Positions 7,938-16,160 of a stretch of DNA of 22,973 nt are shown one piece after another (the first letter of the stretch is position 1; each line of letters opens with the position of its first letter). Below the pieces are notes generated by a model. That model did not search any database, was not told the origin of the DNA, and saw only the letters and a program-made list of their open reading frames with translations. This stretch comes from Planctomycetota bacterium (GTDB lineage Bacteria > Planctomycetota > Planctomycetia > Pirellulales > Pirellulaceae). The stretch covers positions 1-22,973 of the forward strand of contig JAPLNJ010000333.1 in assembly GCA_026692885.1 (NCBI GenBank), in the 5' to 3' direction. Position numbers and translations under genes: made by a program.

Positions 7938-9194
7938 TTAAGCGGCAGGCAGTTCCCCCGGTAACGTGAACCAGAAGCGACTTCCTCGGCCCGGCTGGCT
8001 CTCCACGCCGATCCGGCCACCGTGCAACTCGACCAGACGTTTGCAAATAGCCAAGCCCAACCCCGAGCCCCGTTCACCGGCGGTCGCTTTGGTCTGCGTC
8101 TGCTGGAACTCCCCGAACAACCTGGGAATGTCGTCCGCTTGGATCCCGAGTCCTTCATCCAAGACCGCAAAGGTCAACCCCTCTGGCCCGTCGCACACTT
8201 CCAGTCGGATGCTCGTGCCAGAGTTCGAGAACTTCGCCGCGTTGCCGATCAGGTTGTTGAGCACCTGGTCAATGCGGTCCTTGTCGAAAGCATGCTCGGA
8301 CCGCTGGCAGTTCAGTTCCGCCGTTAAGCGGATCCCCTTGGATTCGCAAATCCGCCGATTCAGTTGGAGCACGGAGGCCACAAAGTCGCGGACATCCATC
8401 GGGCGGAGATGGATGTCGATCTTCCCTTGCTTGATTTTGACAACGTCAAGTAACCCGCTAATTAGATTTCGCATATTCCGACACGTCGTGATGATCGCGA
8501 CCAGCCAGCCCTGACGTTCTGGGGCGTCCAAGTCTGGCTCTTCTTTCAGCAACTCTGCCGTGGATTCGATGACGGCCAACGGACTACGGAGATCGTGGGC
8601 GGCGATCCCCAACAGCCGATCCTTCTGTTCATTGAGTTCGCGGAGTTGCTCGTTGGTCTCCGCCAGTTCTCGCGTCCGGGCCTGCACCCGTTCTTCCAGA
8701 TCCAGATTGGCGGCGCGCTGCTGCTCCATCAGTCGCCGGTTGTCGACGATCAGCCAGTACTTTTCGAACGCCTCCCGGACGATCGTCTGCAATTCAATCG
8801 GGTTCCAAGGTTTGGTGACGTAGCGAAAGACTTCCCCGTGATTGATCGCCTCAATGACAGCACCGATATCCGTGTAGCCAGTCAGCAGTAACCGGGTCGC
8901 GTCCGGGAACTTGTGATGCATGATTCGGAAGAACTCGACGCCGGTCCCCCCCGGCATGCGCTGATCCGAGACGACCACGTGGATTTCTTGCGCGCGCATG
9001 ATGCGGTCGCCTTCTTCCCCGCTGGCCGCAGTGAAGACGTTGTAGTCCTTCCGGAACTGGCGATAGAGTGTCTTCTGGATTTCCTCTTCGTCATCAATGA
9101 CCAAGAGGTTGCCCCGCCTATGTCGGGCAGTCGACTCCGGAAGATCCTTCGCAGGGACCGGAGTTATTGGACCTTCCAGCGTGGTCGTCGTCAT
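7938..9194 (-). CDS. receiver-histidine kinase fusion (response regulator/sensor kinase)
   Basis: A 418-residue cytoplasmic signalling protein with no membrane segment. It has an N-terminal receiver (about 28-145) with acid pair Asp34/Asp35, phospho-acceptor Asp77 (SDQRMP), Thr105 and Lys128 (RYVTKPW). A coiled coil at about 146-195 follows, then HisKA with His200 in HDLRSPL and HATPase_c with [20 protein letters not shown] and [11 protein letters not shown] motifs. The receiver-first order suggests that phosphorylation by another kinase, perhaps the hybrid kinase two genes upstream, tunes its activity. ATG 9194 was chosen because the frame extending upstream overlaps the heme oxygenase gene and has no domain. 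It is last in the minus-strand run, 92 bp after heme oxygenase. No output domain is present, so its target is unknown. Confidence 0.9.
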   Translation of the reverse strand: MTTTTLEGPITPVPAKDLPESTARHRRGNLLVIDDEEEIQKTLYRQFRKDYNVFTAASGEEGDRIMRAQEIHVVVSDQRMPGGTGVEFFRIMHHKFPDATRLLLTGYTDIGAVIEAINHGEVFRYVTKPWNPIELQTIVREAFEKYWLIVDNRRLMEQQRAANLDLEERVQARTRELAETNEQLRELNEQKDRLLGIAAHDLRSPLAVIESTAELLKEEPDLDAPERQGWLVAIITTCRNMRNLISGLLDVVKIKQGKIDIHLRPMDVRDFVASVLQLNRRICESKGIRLTAELNCQRSEHAFDKDRIDQVLNNLIGNAAKFSNSGTSIRLEVCDGPEGLTFAVLDEGLGIQADDIPRLFGEFQQTQTKATAGERGSGLGLAICKRLVELHGGRIGVESQPGRGSRFWFTLPGELPAA

Positions 9195-9286
9195 GCTTGT
9201 CTCACTTTTGTCGGAGGGGAAAACGTCGAACCCCGATCCACTTCCGAAACCACCTGAACGGTTCCGTGATGCCGCTCGGTGACGGC

Positions 9287-10072
9287 CTAGCTCTTGGGAC
9301 CAATCTCGCGATGGCGACATAGTTGGTTGATCAGTTCGTTGTTGACCGCCGCCTGCAATTCGCGCGGATCGCTGGGGATCGGGTGGCTGCCGGCTTCGGG
9401 GTTCAAGGAGGTGACGAGCGTCCGCAGGGCTTCCTGATTGACCGGGTAGAGTGCTCCGAAGATGCGAGCCAGTCCCTCGAAGGCTTCGCACGCGGCCTCG
9501 ACCACGCCCTGCTGTGCGGCAGGTTCGGTGATGGCGCGGTTCGTCTTTCGACTGAAGTGCATCCAATGGTCTGCGGCCCGGTCTCCGTAATTCAAGAGGT
9601 AGGTTTGTCCCTCACTGTTCGAAAGCTGGAATGTCTGCGCCACCTGCGGTCTCAGGACCGCCGCTCCTTGGGTCGAGCCTTCGAGGACATAGACATAGCC
9701 GAGCAGTGTGACGGGGTCCTGCACCGCACGCAGGCGGACGCGTTCGGCCAGACTCAGGGCTTCCGCTGTGGCCCCCGGGATGTCGCCCCGGGTGCGCGGC
9801 TGGAAATAGGCCAGATCTTTTTCGAGCAAGGGCAAGCGTGTCATGCCTGCTTCCCAAACGGCCTTGATGGTCGGATGGGCCTGGCCGGTTAGAGCATGTT
9901 CCAAGACACCGTGTAGAATCGCCAAGGCCCGCAGTTGGCCGACGTAACTCTCCAGGGGAAGCCGGCCGTCAAACAAGGCCGCCACGAAGGGCAACGCTTC
10001 GAGCTGCGCGTGCAGGTCCCGCGTCGCATCACGCAGTTGCTCCATGAGGGTGGGGGGACTACTGCTGGCCAT
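9287..10072 (-). CDS. heme oxygenase-like protein (biliverdin-producing)
   Basis: Heme oxygenase opens heme to biliverdin with release of CO and Fe2+. The 261-residue, mostly helical protein matches the bacterial HemO/BphO pattern. There is [13 protein letters not shown] near the N-terminus with His21 as the likely proximal heme ligand, and [13 protein letters not shown] mid-protein at the place of the distal Gly-rich helix. ATG 10072 is preceded by GAGGAG at good spacing; an upstream ATG at 10108 is less likely. The C-terminal 60 or so residues exceed the compact BphO core. Its neighbours are sensor kinases, not heme uptake genes, which suggests a role in signalling or chromophore supply. 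A heme-oxygenase-fold protein with another substrate is the main alternative. Confidence 0.8.
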   Translation of the reverse strand: MASSSPPTLMEQLRDATRDLHAQLEALPFVAALFDGRLPLESYVGQLRALAILHGVLEHALTGQAHPTIKAVWEAGMTRLPLLEKDLAYFQPRTRGDIPGATAEALSLAERVRLRAVQDPVTLLGYVYVLEGSTQGAAVLRPQVAQTFQLSNSEGQTYLLNYGDRAADHWMHFSRKTNRAITEPAAQQGVVEAACEAFEGLARIFGALYPVNQEALRTLVTSLNPEAGSHPIPSDPRELQAAVNNELINQLCRHREIGPKS

Positions 10073-10171
10073 ACTCGTTCTCCTCTGTATCCCCTGGTCC
10101 TGTTCCATGGTCGAATTTCCTTCGATTTGCCCTTCGCCTGGGGATCGTTCGCGATGGAAATGTTGGGATAC

Positions 10172-12031
10172 TCAACCGACGTACCGTCGCAGGGCGTCAC
10201 GCAGTCCTTTTGAGGAGATCGGCTTGGACAGGTAGCCATCGCAGCCGGCTGCCAGGCATCTTTCCCGGTCATCGTTCATGGCATAGGCCGTCAGCGCGAC
10301 AATCGGTCCCGTCCAGCCCTGAGTGCGGAGCCGACGCGTCGCTGCCAAGCCATCCATCCGTGGCAACTGAATATCCATCAGGATCAGGGCGTAGGGCCGA
10401 CCTTCCGACCGGGACCGTTCGACCATTTGGCAAGCCAACTGCCCGTCGCCTGCCAACTCGACCTCCAACTCCAGCCTGCGCAGCAGATGGCGAATAACGA
10501 CTTGCAGACTAGGTTCATCCTCCACGAGCAGGACTCGGCCCGGCAGCACGGGACCCGGCTCGGCGCGGGGCGTCTGTTCCTGAGCTCGGTCGCTAGATGC
10601 ATCCGGGCCTTGCGTTGCTTGCCACGGTCCCCCGTCGATGGTCAGCGTAAACGTACTGCCGCGCCCCAATTCACTGGTGACGTCAATCCGCCCATCCAAC
10701 GCCTCCGCCAGCCGCCGGGAGATCGTCAGCCCCAGACCCGTTCCGCCATGACGACGCGTGTGACTTCCATCGACTTGGACAAAAGGCTGAAAGATGTCAA
10801 CGAGATTGTCGGCCGGGATGCCGATGCCGGTGTCCGCGACGACGAACTGCACCCGCGCGCTCCCGTCGGCCGACTCACTGCAGCGCACGGTCAGGCGAAC
10901 TTCACCCTGTACCGTGAATTTAGCGGCGTTGCCGAGGAGATTGACCAGAATCTGACGAAGTCGGGAGGGATCGCTGTAAAGCGTGGCCGGCACCGGCAGG
11001 CTGTAGGCCACTTGGAGGCTCAGGCCCTTCTCGGCCACCGCCACCTTCGCCACCCCCATGACCTCGTCGACTAGTTGCTGCAAAGGGAAATCTGTCTTAT
11101 GCATCGGCAGTTGGTCGGCTTCGATTCGGGATAGATCCAAGATGTCATTGATGATCGCCAGCAACGCAGTTCCGCTGCACTGGATCGATTCCAGAAAGGT
11201 CCGTTGCTGGATCGGGGACAGATCCGCCGCATTGAGCAGTTCCGCGTAGCCGAGAATCGCCGTCATCGGCGTGCGGATCTCATGGCTCATGTTCGCCAGG
11301 AATTCGCTCTTGGCGCGATTGGCAGCCTCCGCCCGAACGGCCAACTCTTTGGCTTGGGCTACCGCCTCGGCGAGCTGCGTGTTGGTCACCTGCAGTTGCT
11401 CCTCCGCTCGCTTGCGATCTGCCTCATCAGCGAGGTGCTCCACCGCATAGGAAATATCCGCTGCCACTTCCTCCAACAGACCAACCTCGTCGGGACTAAG
11501 AACATTCCTCTCACCCGAGCACATGCTGAACACGCCGCAAACTTCATCGTGACAACGGATCGGAAAGGCCGCGCAGGATTGAATGCCGACTTGGGACAAG
11601 ATTGCCTGGCAACACACGGTCCGCTGATCGTGTTGCGATTCCTCGCTCAGGCTGGGGCGGCCCGTACGCACGGCCTCGGCGGTAATGCCGCAGCCCTGGA
11701 TTTGGCCTGGCAAAGTCAGGTTCTCGTCCGGCATCGCGGCGTGGCAGGCGACGGCAGTGAATTGCTCGTCCGCGCCGGTTGTCCAGCCGATCCAAGCCGC
11801 CTTGAACTTGCCACACTCGACCGCTACGCGACAGATTTGGTCAAAAAGTTCCTCGCGCGACTTGCACCGGACGAGGGCCTGATTGACCTGGCTGAGAGTG
11901 GCGTAGAGGCGTTTGATCCGTTCGAGTTCCGCCGACAGCTCCACGCCTGTCAGGGCCAAGGGGTCCAACTCGGCCATCAAGGCCTCCTGCCGTACCGAAC
12001 CGGGCGGTTTCTTTGTTGCAGTTACTGGCAT
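10172..12031 (-). CDS. GAF-domain hybrid histidine kinase with C-terminal receiver
   Basis: A 619-residue soluble hybrid kinase. A GAF domain (about 35-195, beginning [13 protein letters not shown]) may bind a small ligand; it is Cys-rich, but I see no clear bilin- or heme-binding signature. A coiled coil (about 200-240) leads to HisKA with His250 (SHEIRTPM), then HATPase_c with [15 protein letters not shown] and GGTGLGL motifs. A receiver follows (about 505-615) with acceptor Asp553 (LILMDIQLP) and a SKPIS lysine. Its start overlaps the end of the upstream receiver gene by 10 nt, so translation is probably coupled, with GGAG before the ATG. It could pass phosphate internally and on to the receiver-kinase two genes downstream; that is inference. 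Confidence 0.92.
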   Translation of the reverse strand: MPVTATKKPPGSVRQEALMAELDPLALTGVELSAELERIKRLYATLSQVNQALVRCKSREELFDQICRVAVECGKFKAAWIGWTTGADEQFTAVACHAAMPDENLTLPGQIQGCGITAEAVRTGRPSLSEESQHDQRTVCCQAILSQVGIQSCAAFPIRCHDEVCGVFSMCSGERNVLSPDEVGLLEEVAADISYAVEHLADEADRKRAEEQLQVTNTQLAEAVAQAKELAVRAEAANRAKSEFLANMSHEIRTPMTAILGYAELLNAADLSPIQQRTFLESIQCSGTALLAIINDILDLSRIEADQLPMHKTDFPLQQLVDEVMGVAKVAVAEKGLSLQVAYSLPVPATLYSDPSRLRQILVNLLGNAAKFTVQGEVRLTVRCSESADGSARVQFVVADTGIGIPADNLVDIFQPFVQVDGSHTRRHGGTGLGLTISRRLAEALDGRIDVTSELGRGSTFTLTIDGGPWQATQGPDASSDRAQEQTPRAEPGPVLPGRVLLVEDEPSLQVVIRHLLRRLELEVELAGDGQLACQMVERSRSEGRPYALILMDIQLPRMDGLAATRRLRTQGWTGPIVALTAYAMNDDRERCLAAGCDGYLSKPISSKGLRDALRRYVG

Positions 12032-12408
12032 AGCAACTCCGTTTCAAACAGTTTCCGGATTGACGGCACCAGATGGGTCGCAAATTCTCGCTTGGAGACG
12101 AATCCATCCGCCTGGACCGCGGCCGCCAATTCGCGGTAGGGGGCCTGATCGTAATCGGTGACGATGATGACCCGTGGTGGATCCGGCAGAGCCTTCAGGT
12201 GCAACGTCACCACCAAGCCGCCCATTTCTGGCATGGCCAGATTGATCAACACCAAATCCGGGTGGAGTTTGGCGCTCGCCGCCAGCGTTTCGTGGCTCGC
12301 GAGCAAGCACCCCACCACGTCAATTCCGGGCACCTCGGCCAGGAAATGGGCGGCTGCGTCCAGAAACGGTTGACTGGCATCTACCAGGAGAACCCGTAAC
12401 GCGGGCAT
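12022..12408 (-). CDS. stand-alone receiver protein lacking the phospho-acceptor Asp
   Basis: A 128-residue, single-domain CheY-like protein. The fold signature is clear (RVLLVDAS at the start, [15 protein letters not shown] in the middle, [16 protein letters not shown]). The usual acceptor Asp is Asn56, and the second Asp of the acid pair is Ala11, while Thr84 and Lys106 are kept. It therefore probably cannot be phosphorylated in the normal way and may act as a constitutive or ligand-gated partner. ATG 12408 is chosen because AGGGA lies about 7 bp upstream and the domain starts at once; the longer frame overlaps the neighbouring regulator gene. Its last 10 nt overlap the hybrid kinase start, suggesting the two proteins interact. 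Confidence 0.85.
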   Translation of the reverse strand: MPALRVLLVDASQPFLDAAAHFLAEVPGIDVVGCLLASHETLAASAKLHPDLVLINLAMPEMGGLVVTLHLKALPDPPRVIIVTDYDQAPYRELAAAVQADGFVSKREFATHLVPSIRKLFETELLCQ

Positions 12409-12488
12409 CGGTCGTCCCTGTTTTGGCTTGTGACTTGCCCCAGACGTGGCACTACGATGCGATCTGGAGGCCTGAATATGACCCCCGA

Positions 12489-12563
12489 AGCGTTTACAGA
12501 CGACCCGGTGAAGACCGGGATGAGACCGAGGAAAAGACCTCGGTTCTGCACCCGGTAAACACT
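12489..12563 (-). ncRNA. candidate branched RNA structure between two regulator genes
   Basis: The gap between the NarL-type regulator and the receiver gene contains an outer stem GTTTAC (12492-12497)/GTAAAC (12555-12560). This encloses two perfect hairpins: CCCGGT/ACCGGG (12504-12509/12514-12519) around a four-base loop, and ACCGAGG/CCTCGGT (12525-12531/12538-12544) around a six-base loop. Together they form a three-way junction shape. It would lie in the mRNA upstream of the receiver/hybrid-kinase pair, so a leader, attenuator or processing element is possible. I recognise no known riboswitch class. A dispersed palindromic repeat is the alternative. Confidence 0.4.
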
Positions 12564-12577
12564 CGGGCTGCGGGACG

Positions 12578-13231
12578 CTAGGGATCGGCGCTGATGACGC
12601 CCATGCGAATGGCGTAGCGCACCAGGCCGGCCAGATCGTGGATCTTGAGGGCATCCATCAACTGGGTCCGATGCCCTTCCGCGGTCTTGACGCTGATGCC
12701 CAGCTTCTTGGCGGCCTGTTTCGTGGTGTTGCCCTCCGCGATCAGCTGCAACATCTCGCGCTGCCGCGGCGTGAGCCGGGCGAGAGACGGGGTCACTTCG
12801 CCGCCGGGGTGCAGATAGGCTCCGATCAGATGCTGAGAAACGGCAGAGGTCAGGTACGATTCCCCACGAGTCACCGCCCGAATCGCTTGTTCGAGTTCCT
12901 CGGGGGAGGAGTTCTTCAGCAAGTAGCCGGCGGCTCCCGCCCGCAAGGCCTGCAGCACATACTCCTCGGTCGCACTCATCGAGAGCATGATCACACGTAC
13001 GCTGGGATACACCGCCGCCAGCCGTGCCGTAGCGTCCAGACCGTTCAGCTCCGGCATGGTGATGTCCATCAAGACCACATCCGGGTGGTGCGTTTCCACC
13101 AACCGCAGGGCTTCCCTGCCGTTCGTAGCTTCGGCCACGACTTCCAGGTCCGGCAGGTCTTGTAGCAGCGAACGAAAGCCGGCGCGAACCAAATTATGAT
13201 CGTCGGCCAGCAGGATTCGGACGGTCTTCAT
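12578..13231 (-). CDS. NarL/LuxR-family response regulator
   Basis: A 217-residue DNA-binding response regulator. The receiver (1-120) has Asp10/Asp11, acceptor Asp56 (VLMDITMPELNG), Ser85 in LSMSA and Lys105 in YLLKNSS. A LuxR-type helix-turn-helix (about 152-212) carries LTPRQREMLQLIAEG and the recognition region SVKTAEGHRTQLM. The kinase upstream is of the matching HisKA_3 type, so the pair forms a NarX/NarL-like system. ATG 13231 lies 18 bp after the TGA that would end the kinase if its TAG were read through. An AGGGAG site overlaps that TGA, which suggests the two genes evolved as a coupled pair. Target promoters are unknown. Confidence 0.93.
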   Translation of the reverse strand: MKTVRILLADDHNLVRAGFRSLLQDLPDLEVVAEATNGREALRLVETHHPDVVLMDITMPELNGLDATARLAAVYPSVRVIMLSMSATEEYVLQALRAGAAGYLLKNSSPEELEQAIRAVTRGESYLTSAVSQHLIGAYLHPGGEVTPSLARLTPRQREMLQLIAEGNTTKQAAKKLGISVKTAEGHRTQLMDALKIHDLAGLVRYAIRMGVISADP

Positions 13232-13249
13232 GTGCGTTCGTAATCTCCC

Positions 13250-13414
13250 TCAAGACACTTCATCCGCAGTTTCACCTTCGGACGCTGGCACTTGCAGTCG
13301 CAGCCGCACGGTGGTGCCCTGGCCGGGGATGGACTCGATGTCGAATTGGCCGCCGAGCAACTGTACGCGTTCCTGCATCCCCAGCAGGCCCAGACTAGCA
13401 CCTTGGGCAGCCCG
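13250..13414 (-). pseudogene. in-frame C-terminal piece of the split sensor kinase
   Basis: Directly after the TAG, the same frame continues for 54 codons to a TGA at 13250-13252. It encodes GASLGLLGMQER, LLGGQFDIES and PGQGTTVRLRL, which are the G2 box and last strands of HATPase_c in NarX-type kinases. It has no convincing start of its own. Only one base change would restore a 655-residue kinase, so the break is recent, a sequencing error, or read through in the cell. Confidence 0.75.
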
Positions 13415-15217
13415 CTAGTGTGCCGCCGTCAGGTCAAATCCCACGCCGTCATCGCGCACGACCAATTCGACCGCTTCCTCTTGTTGCCGTAATTCGATCC
13501 ACACCTGCTGCGCCCGGGCGTGGCGCAGCACATTGGTCAACGCTTCCTGAGTTACGCGAAAGCAGGTGTTTTTCAGTTCGGGCGGCAGCTGCGGTCCCGA
13601 CGATTCGGCGGTCAGCGTCACCGCGCAGCCGAGTCGAGGCTGTTCGCGATCCACGTACCACCGGAGCGCTGCTTCCAGCCCGAAGTCGTCGAGCATCGCC
13701 GGTCGGAGATTTAGCGACAGGCCGCGGACTTGATCGATCGCTTGGTTCACGATCGCAATGCTCTCTTCCAGACGCGGGAGTGCGGCCGCGGCCGCTTTGC
13801 CCTTCAGCTGCTGCAGACTGATGTGGACAGCTGTCAGAACTTGGCCGATTTCGTCGTGCAACTCGCGAGCCAGATGGCGACGTTCGGTCTCCTGAACGGT
13901 AATCAGCTGGCGAGAAAGATCTTCCAGACGCTGCGTCTGCCGGCGCATCTCCCGGTCGGCCCGCTTGCGATCGGTGATGTCGCGGACGACGGACACCGAC
14001 CCCAGGATATGACCAGCAGCATCCCTGACCGGGGTGCTACAGACTTCGCGATAACGTAATTCACCGCTGGCGGGACTTCGGACCATCTCCTCCTGGTTTC
14101 TGATCACTTCTCCCAAGAGGGCACGCAGGGGCGGAGCCTCGTCCACGGGCCGGGGACTGCCGTCCGGACGGAGCACTTCGAGGCGCTGCGCGAGCTGTTC
14201 CACATCGATCTTCTCGTCATGGGACAGACCGAACTCTCGAAGAGCCGATGGATTTGCCAGTGCAAATCTCTTCTCCGTATCCGCAAACCAGATCTCATCG
14301 GGAATACTGTCGATCAAGGCGGATAGCCGGACTCTCTCTTGCTGAACAGTGGTCAGTAACGTCCTGGCTTCTTCCTCCGCCCGCTTGCGATTGGTGATAT
14401 CGCGGGCAATTCCAAATAACCCCACGACGTGGCCTTGTGCATCCCGCACCGGTCCTTTGGTGGACAGGAAACTCTCCGGCCTACCAAAGGGACTCACGAC
14501 TTCCTCAATCGTCTCTACGACGCCAGCTTCCATGATGCGGCGATCGAGTTCCATGACCCGGCGGGCCTCGTCAGGCGAAAACAGGCACCGGTCATCCTGG
14601 CCCAGCACTTCCTCGACGGACTTGCCGGTAATCCGGGATGCACCGCTGTTGAACATCAGATATCGACCCTGGCGATCCTTCACGTAGATGGCATCCGTAG
14701 TGCCCTCGGTGATCGACAGCAACAGCGTCTGGGCTTGCCGCATCTGCGTTTCTGCCTGCCTGCGATCCGTGATGTCCAAGACCGTCGCATAACATGCCTG
14801 CCGTCGTTCAGAAAACGCGGCTTCAATGCGCACGCAAAACGGACACCCTGCTCTGCGTTCGAGCACCACCTCGCAGGCTTGCTTCGCCTTGGTGTCGATC
14901 ACCAACCGCAGGCAGGCGTCAAACGCGGGACGGTCGGCGGCGGCCACGAACGCCGTAAAAGGCAGCTTTGGCACCTGCGACGGATCGATATTGAGCAGGG
15001 AGGCCGCCGCGCTGTTCAACTGGCGGATCGTCCCGTCGGGACCGAGGACCAGGTAGCCCAACGGCGCCAGCTCGAACAGGTCGGTGTATCGCGCCAGGCT
15101 CGCCAGCAGATCTTCCCTGCTCTGCGGGAGTTCCTCGTTCTGCAGTTCCTGCATCATCCGGCTGGACCTGGAGTTCATCAAGGAGTTGCTGCCCCCTTCA
15201 ACCGAGAGCTTGATCAC
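13415..15217 (-). CDS. PAS-domain sensor histidine kinase (HisKA_3), truncated by in-frame TAG
   Basis: A 600-residue NarX-like kinase. Three PAS domains are seen (about 40-155, 165-285 and 295-430); the first contains a CPFC pair (Cys125, Cys128) that could sense redox or metal. HisKA_3 follows with His454 in RELHDEIGQ, then HATPase_c with DDGVGFD. The frame then meets TAG at 13415-13417, codon 601, in the middle of the ATP-binding domain. The next 54 codons in the same frame encode the missing G2 box and C-terminus, so the protein as read lacks a complete ATP lid. No membrane segment is present. The GTG start at 15217 is uncertain; ATG 15178 is an alternative. The partner is the NarL-type regulator next to it. 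Confidence 0.8.
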   Translation of the reverse strand: MIKLSVEGGSNSLMNSRSSRMMQELQNEELPQSREDLLASLARYTDLFELAPLGYLVLGPDGTIRQLNSAAASLLNIDPSQVPKLPFTAFVAAADRPAFDACLRLVIDTKAKQACEVVLERRAGCPFCVRIEAAFSERRQACYATVLDITDRRQAETQMRQAQTLLLSITEGTTDAIYVKDRQGRYLMFNSGASRITGKSVEEVLGQDDRCLFSPDEARRVMELDRRIMEAGVVETIEEVVSPFGRPESFLSTKGPVRDAQGHVVGLFGIARDITNRKRAEEEARTLLTTVQQERVRLSALIDSIPDEIWFADTEKRFALANPSALREFGLSHDEKIDVEQLAQRLEVLRPDGSPRPVDEAPPLRALLGEVIRNQEEMVRSPASGELRYREVCSTPVRDAAGHILGSVSVVRDITDRKRADREMRRQTQRLEDLSRQLITVQETERRHLARELHDEIGQVLTAVHISLQQLKGKAAAAALPRLEESIAIVNQAIDQVRGLSLNLRPAMLDDFGLEAALRWYVDREQPRLGCAVTLTAESSGPQLPPELKNTCFRVTQEALTNVLRHARAQQVWIELRQQEEAVELVVRDDGVGFDLTAAH

Positions 15218-15252
15218 GACAGTCTAGTCCTGTAATTATTCGATGAACAGTC

Positions 15253-15286
15253 CCCCCGACACTGCACGACACCCCCGACACTGCAC
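15253..15286. repeat. two-copy 15-bp tandem repeat
   Basis: CCCCCGACACTGCAC occurs at 15253-15267 and again at 15272-15286, a period of 19 bp. It lies within 70 bp upstream of the minus-strand kinase start, so it could be a regulator-binding repeat or debris of a mobile element. Confidence 0.45.
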
Positions 15287-15705
15287 ACCCGGCGCTGCCC
15301 ATCCGCTCGCCAGGTCCTGTCGCTAAGGCGCCGCGCCAAAATAAGTTGATTGAGGAACAGGATTCGGCCTCGCAGCACGGGATTCGACTCCCCGGCGAAG
15401 CACCGGCAAGACCGGGTCGGCCCAAGGCTACCGAAGTGGCCAGACGAGTAAGAGCGTATTTCGCCCCACATCCCACGGCGGAGGCCTCCCGGCGATTGGC
15501 CACCTCACACCAGCCAGGTGATCAAGAACTGTTTTTACATGGTCCTGGATTAGACATTTTTTCGTACAGGATCCTGGACTAGCTCCTGGATGAGATGTCA
15601 ATACCCCACCGAATGGAGGATTTGAAGATGTCGTGCCCCTGTCGTCGGTCTGGCCAACGTTGCCGACAACCACTTTGCCGGGCGGGGTGACTTCAAACTC
15701 GATGG

Positions 15706-16022
15706 ACGGCGACACCGAGTACCGCAGCGAGCGCATCCAGCCGATCGACAGCGTGCGAGTGCGGTAGCAGATTCCCGCAGGCCGCCCCGTCCGCCAGCTT
15801 CGCCGGCTCTGGCAAAAGGCGGACATCCCGTTCGAGATCGTCGGTACCGAGATTGGCTTCACGGTCGAGAATCCAGGAGAATACGAGGTCGTTGCCGCCG
15901 AGTTCTAGCCCGTGCGGAATCTGCGGGATAGGGTACATCAAGCGCTGCGCCGATGTACCAACCTTAGGCCGGGTAATCGAGCGTATGCAACCCAGACATG
16001 GGCCTGTTCCTTGGCGGGACCT
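15706..16022 (+). pseudogene. truncated copy of the 3' end of the glycoside-hydrolase gene and its downstream hairpin
   Basis: 15708-15908 matches the last 201 bp of the gene ending at 6893, with about 10 differences (roughly 95 percent identity by eye). Similarity continues through the downstream hairpin to about 16022, with one 16-bp insertion near 15912. No part of the gene upstream of this is present. The frame is kept to the final TAG but has a premature TAG at 15765-15767, where the intact copy has a Leu codon. Most other differences are synonymous third-base changes, so this piece probably came from a once-working paralogue rather than a recent copy. It is not expected to be expressed. 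Confidence 0.85.
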
Positions 16023-16112
16023 CCAATCAGCTGACCCCCGCTGAAAACAGCGGCGGAGGGCCTTCCGGCCTTCCGCTCTGCCTCCGTGTGCTGCGTGCCG
16101 ACGGACGCCTTG

Positions 16113-16142
16113 TTGACGAATCGATACCAAATGGTATATAGT
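16113..16142 (+). promoter_or_regulatory. promoter with overlapping palindromic operator for the toxin-antitoxin pair
   Basis: TTGACG (16113-16118) and TATATA (16135-16140, 16-bp spacing) or TATAGT (16137-16142, 18-bp spacing) form a good sigma-70-type promoter. ATACCAAATGGTAT (16124-16137) is a perfect palindrome with 6-bp arms that fills the spacer and touches the -10 box, the usual place for an autorepressing antitoxin to bind. The toxin ATG is about 20 bp further on. Confidence 0.6.
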
Positions 16143-16160
16143 GGTGGTGTGAGGGTTCGC

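Larger units (their letters stand above)
15218..16160. other. repeat- and relic-rich gap upstream of the toxin-antitoxin pair
   Basis: No intact gene is seen. From left to right there is a tandem repeat of CCCCCGACACTGCAC (15253-15286), a short relic-like similarity to a receiver start on the minus strand (about 15345-15397), three related CCTGGA motifs (about 15543-15592), a gene fragment with downstream hairpin (15706-16022), a GC-rich hairpin region (16045-16087) and the promoter/operator of the next gene. The short open frames show no family features apart from the fragment. Confidence 0.6.

Noticed and set aside
11440..11930. GAF domain of the hybrid kinase as a phytochrome-type bilin sensor served by the heme oxygenase
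   Set aside because: No phytochrome signature motif, PHY domain or clear chromophore Cys/His context is visible, so it is kept only as an idea in the findings.
15368..15386. tRNA T-arm-like sequence on the minus strand
   Set aside because: The loop does not match the TTCGAAT consensus spacing, and no anticodon arm, D-arm or acceptor stem can be built around it.
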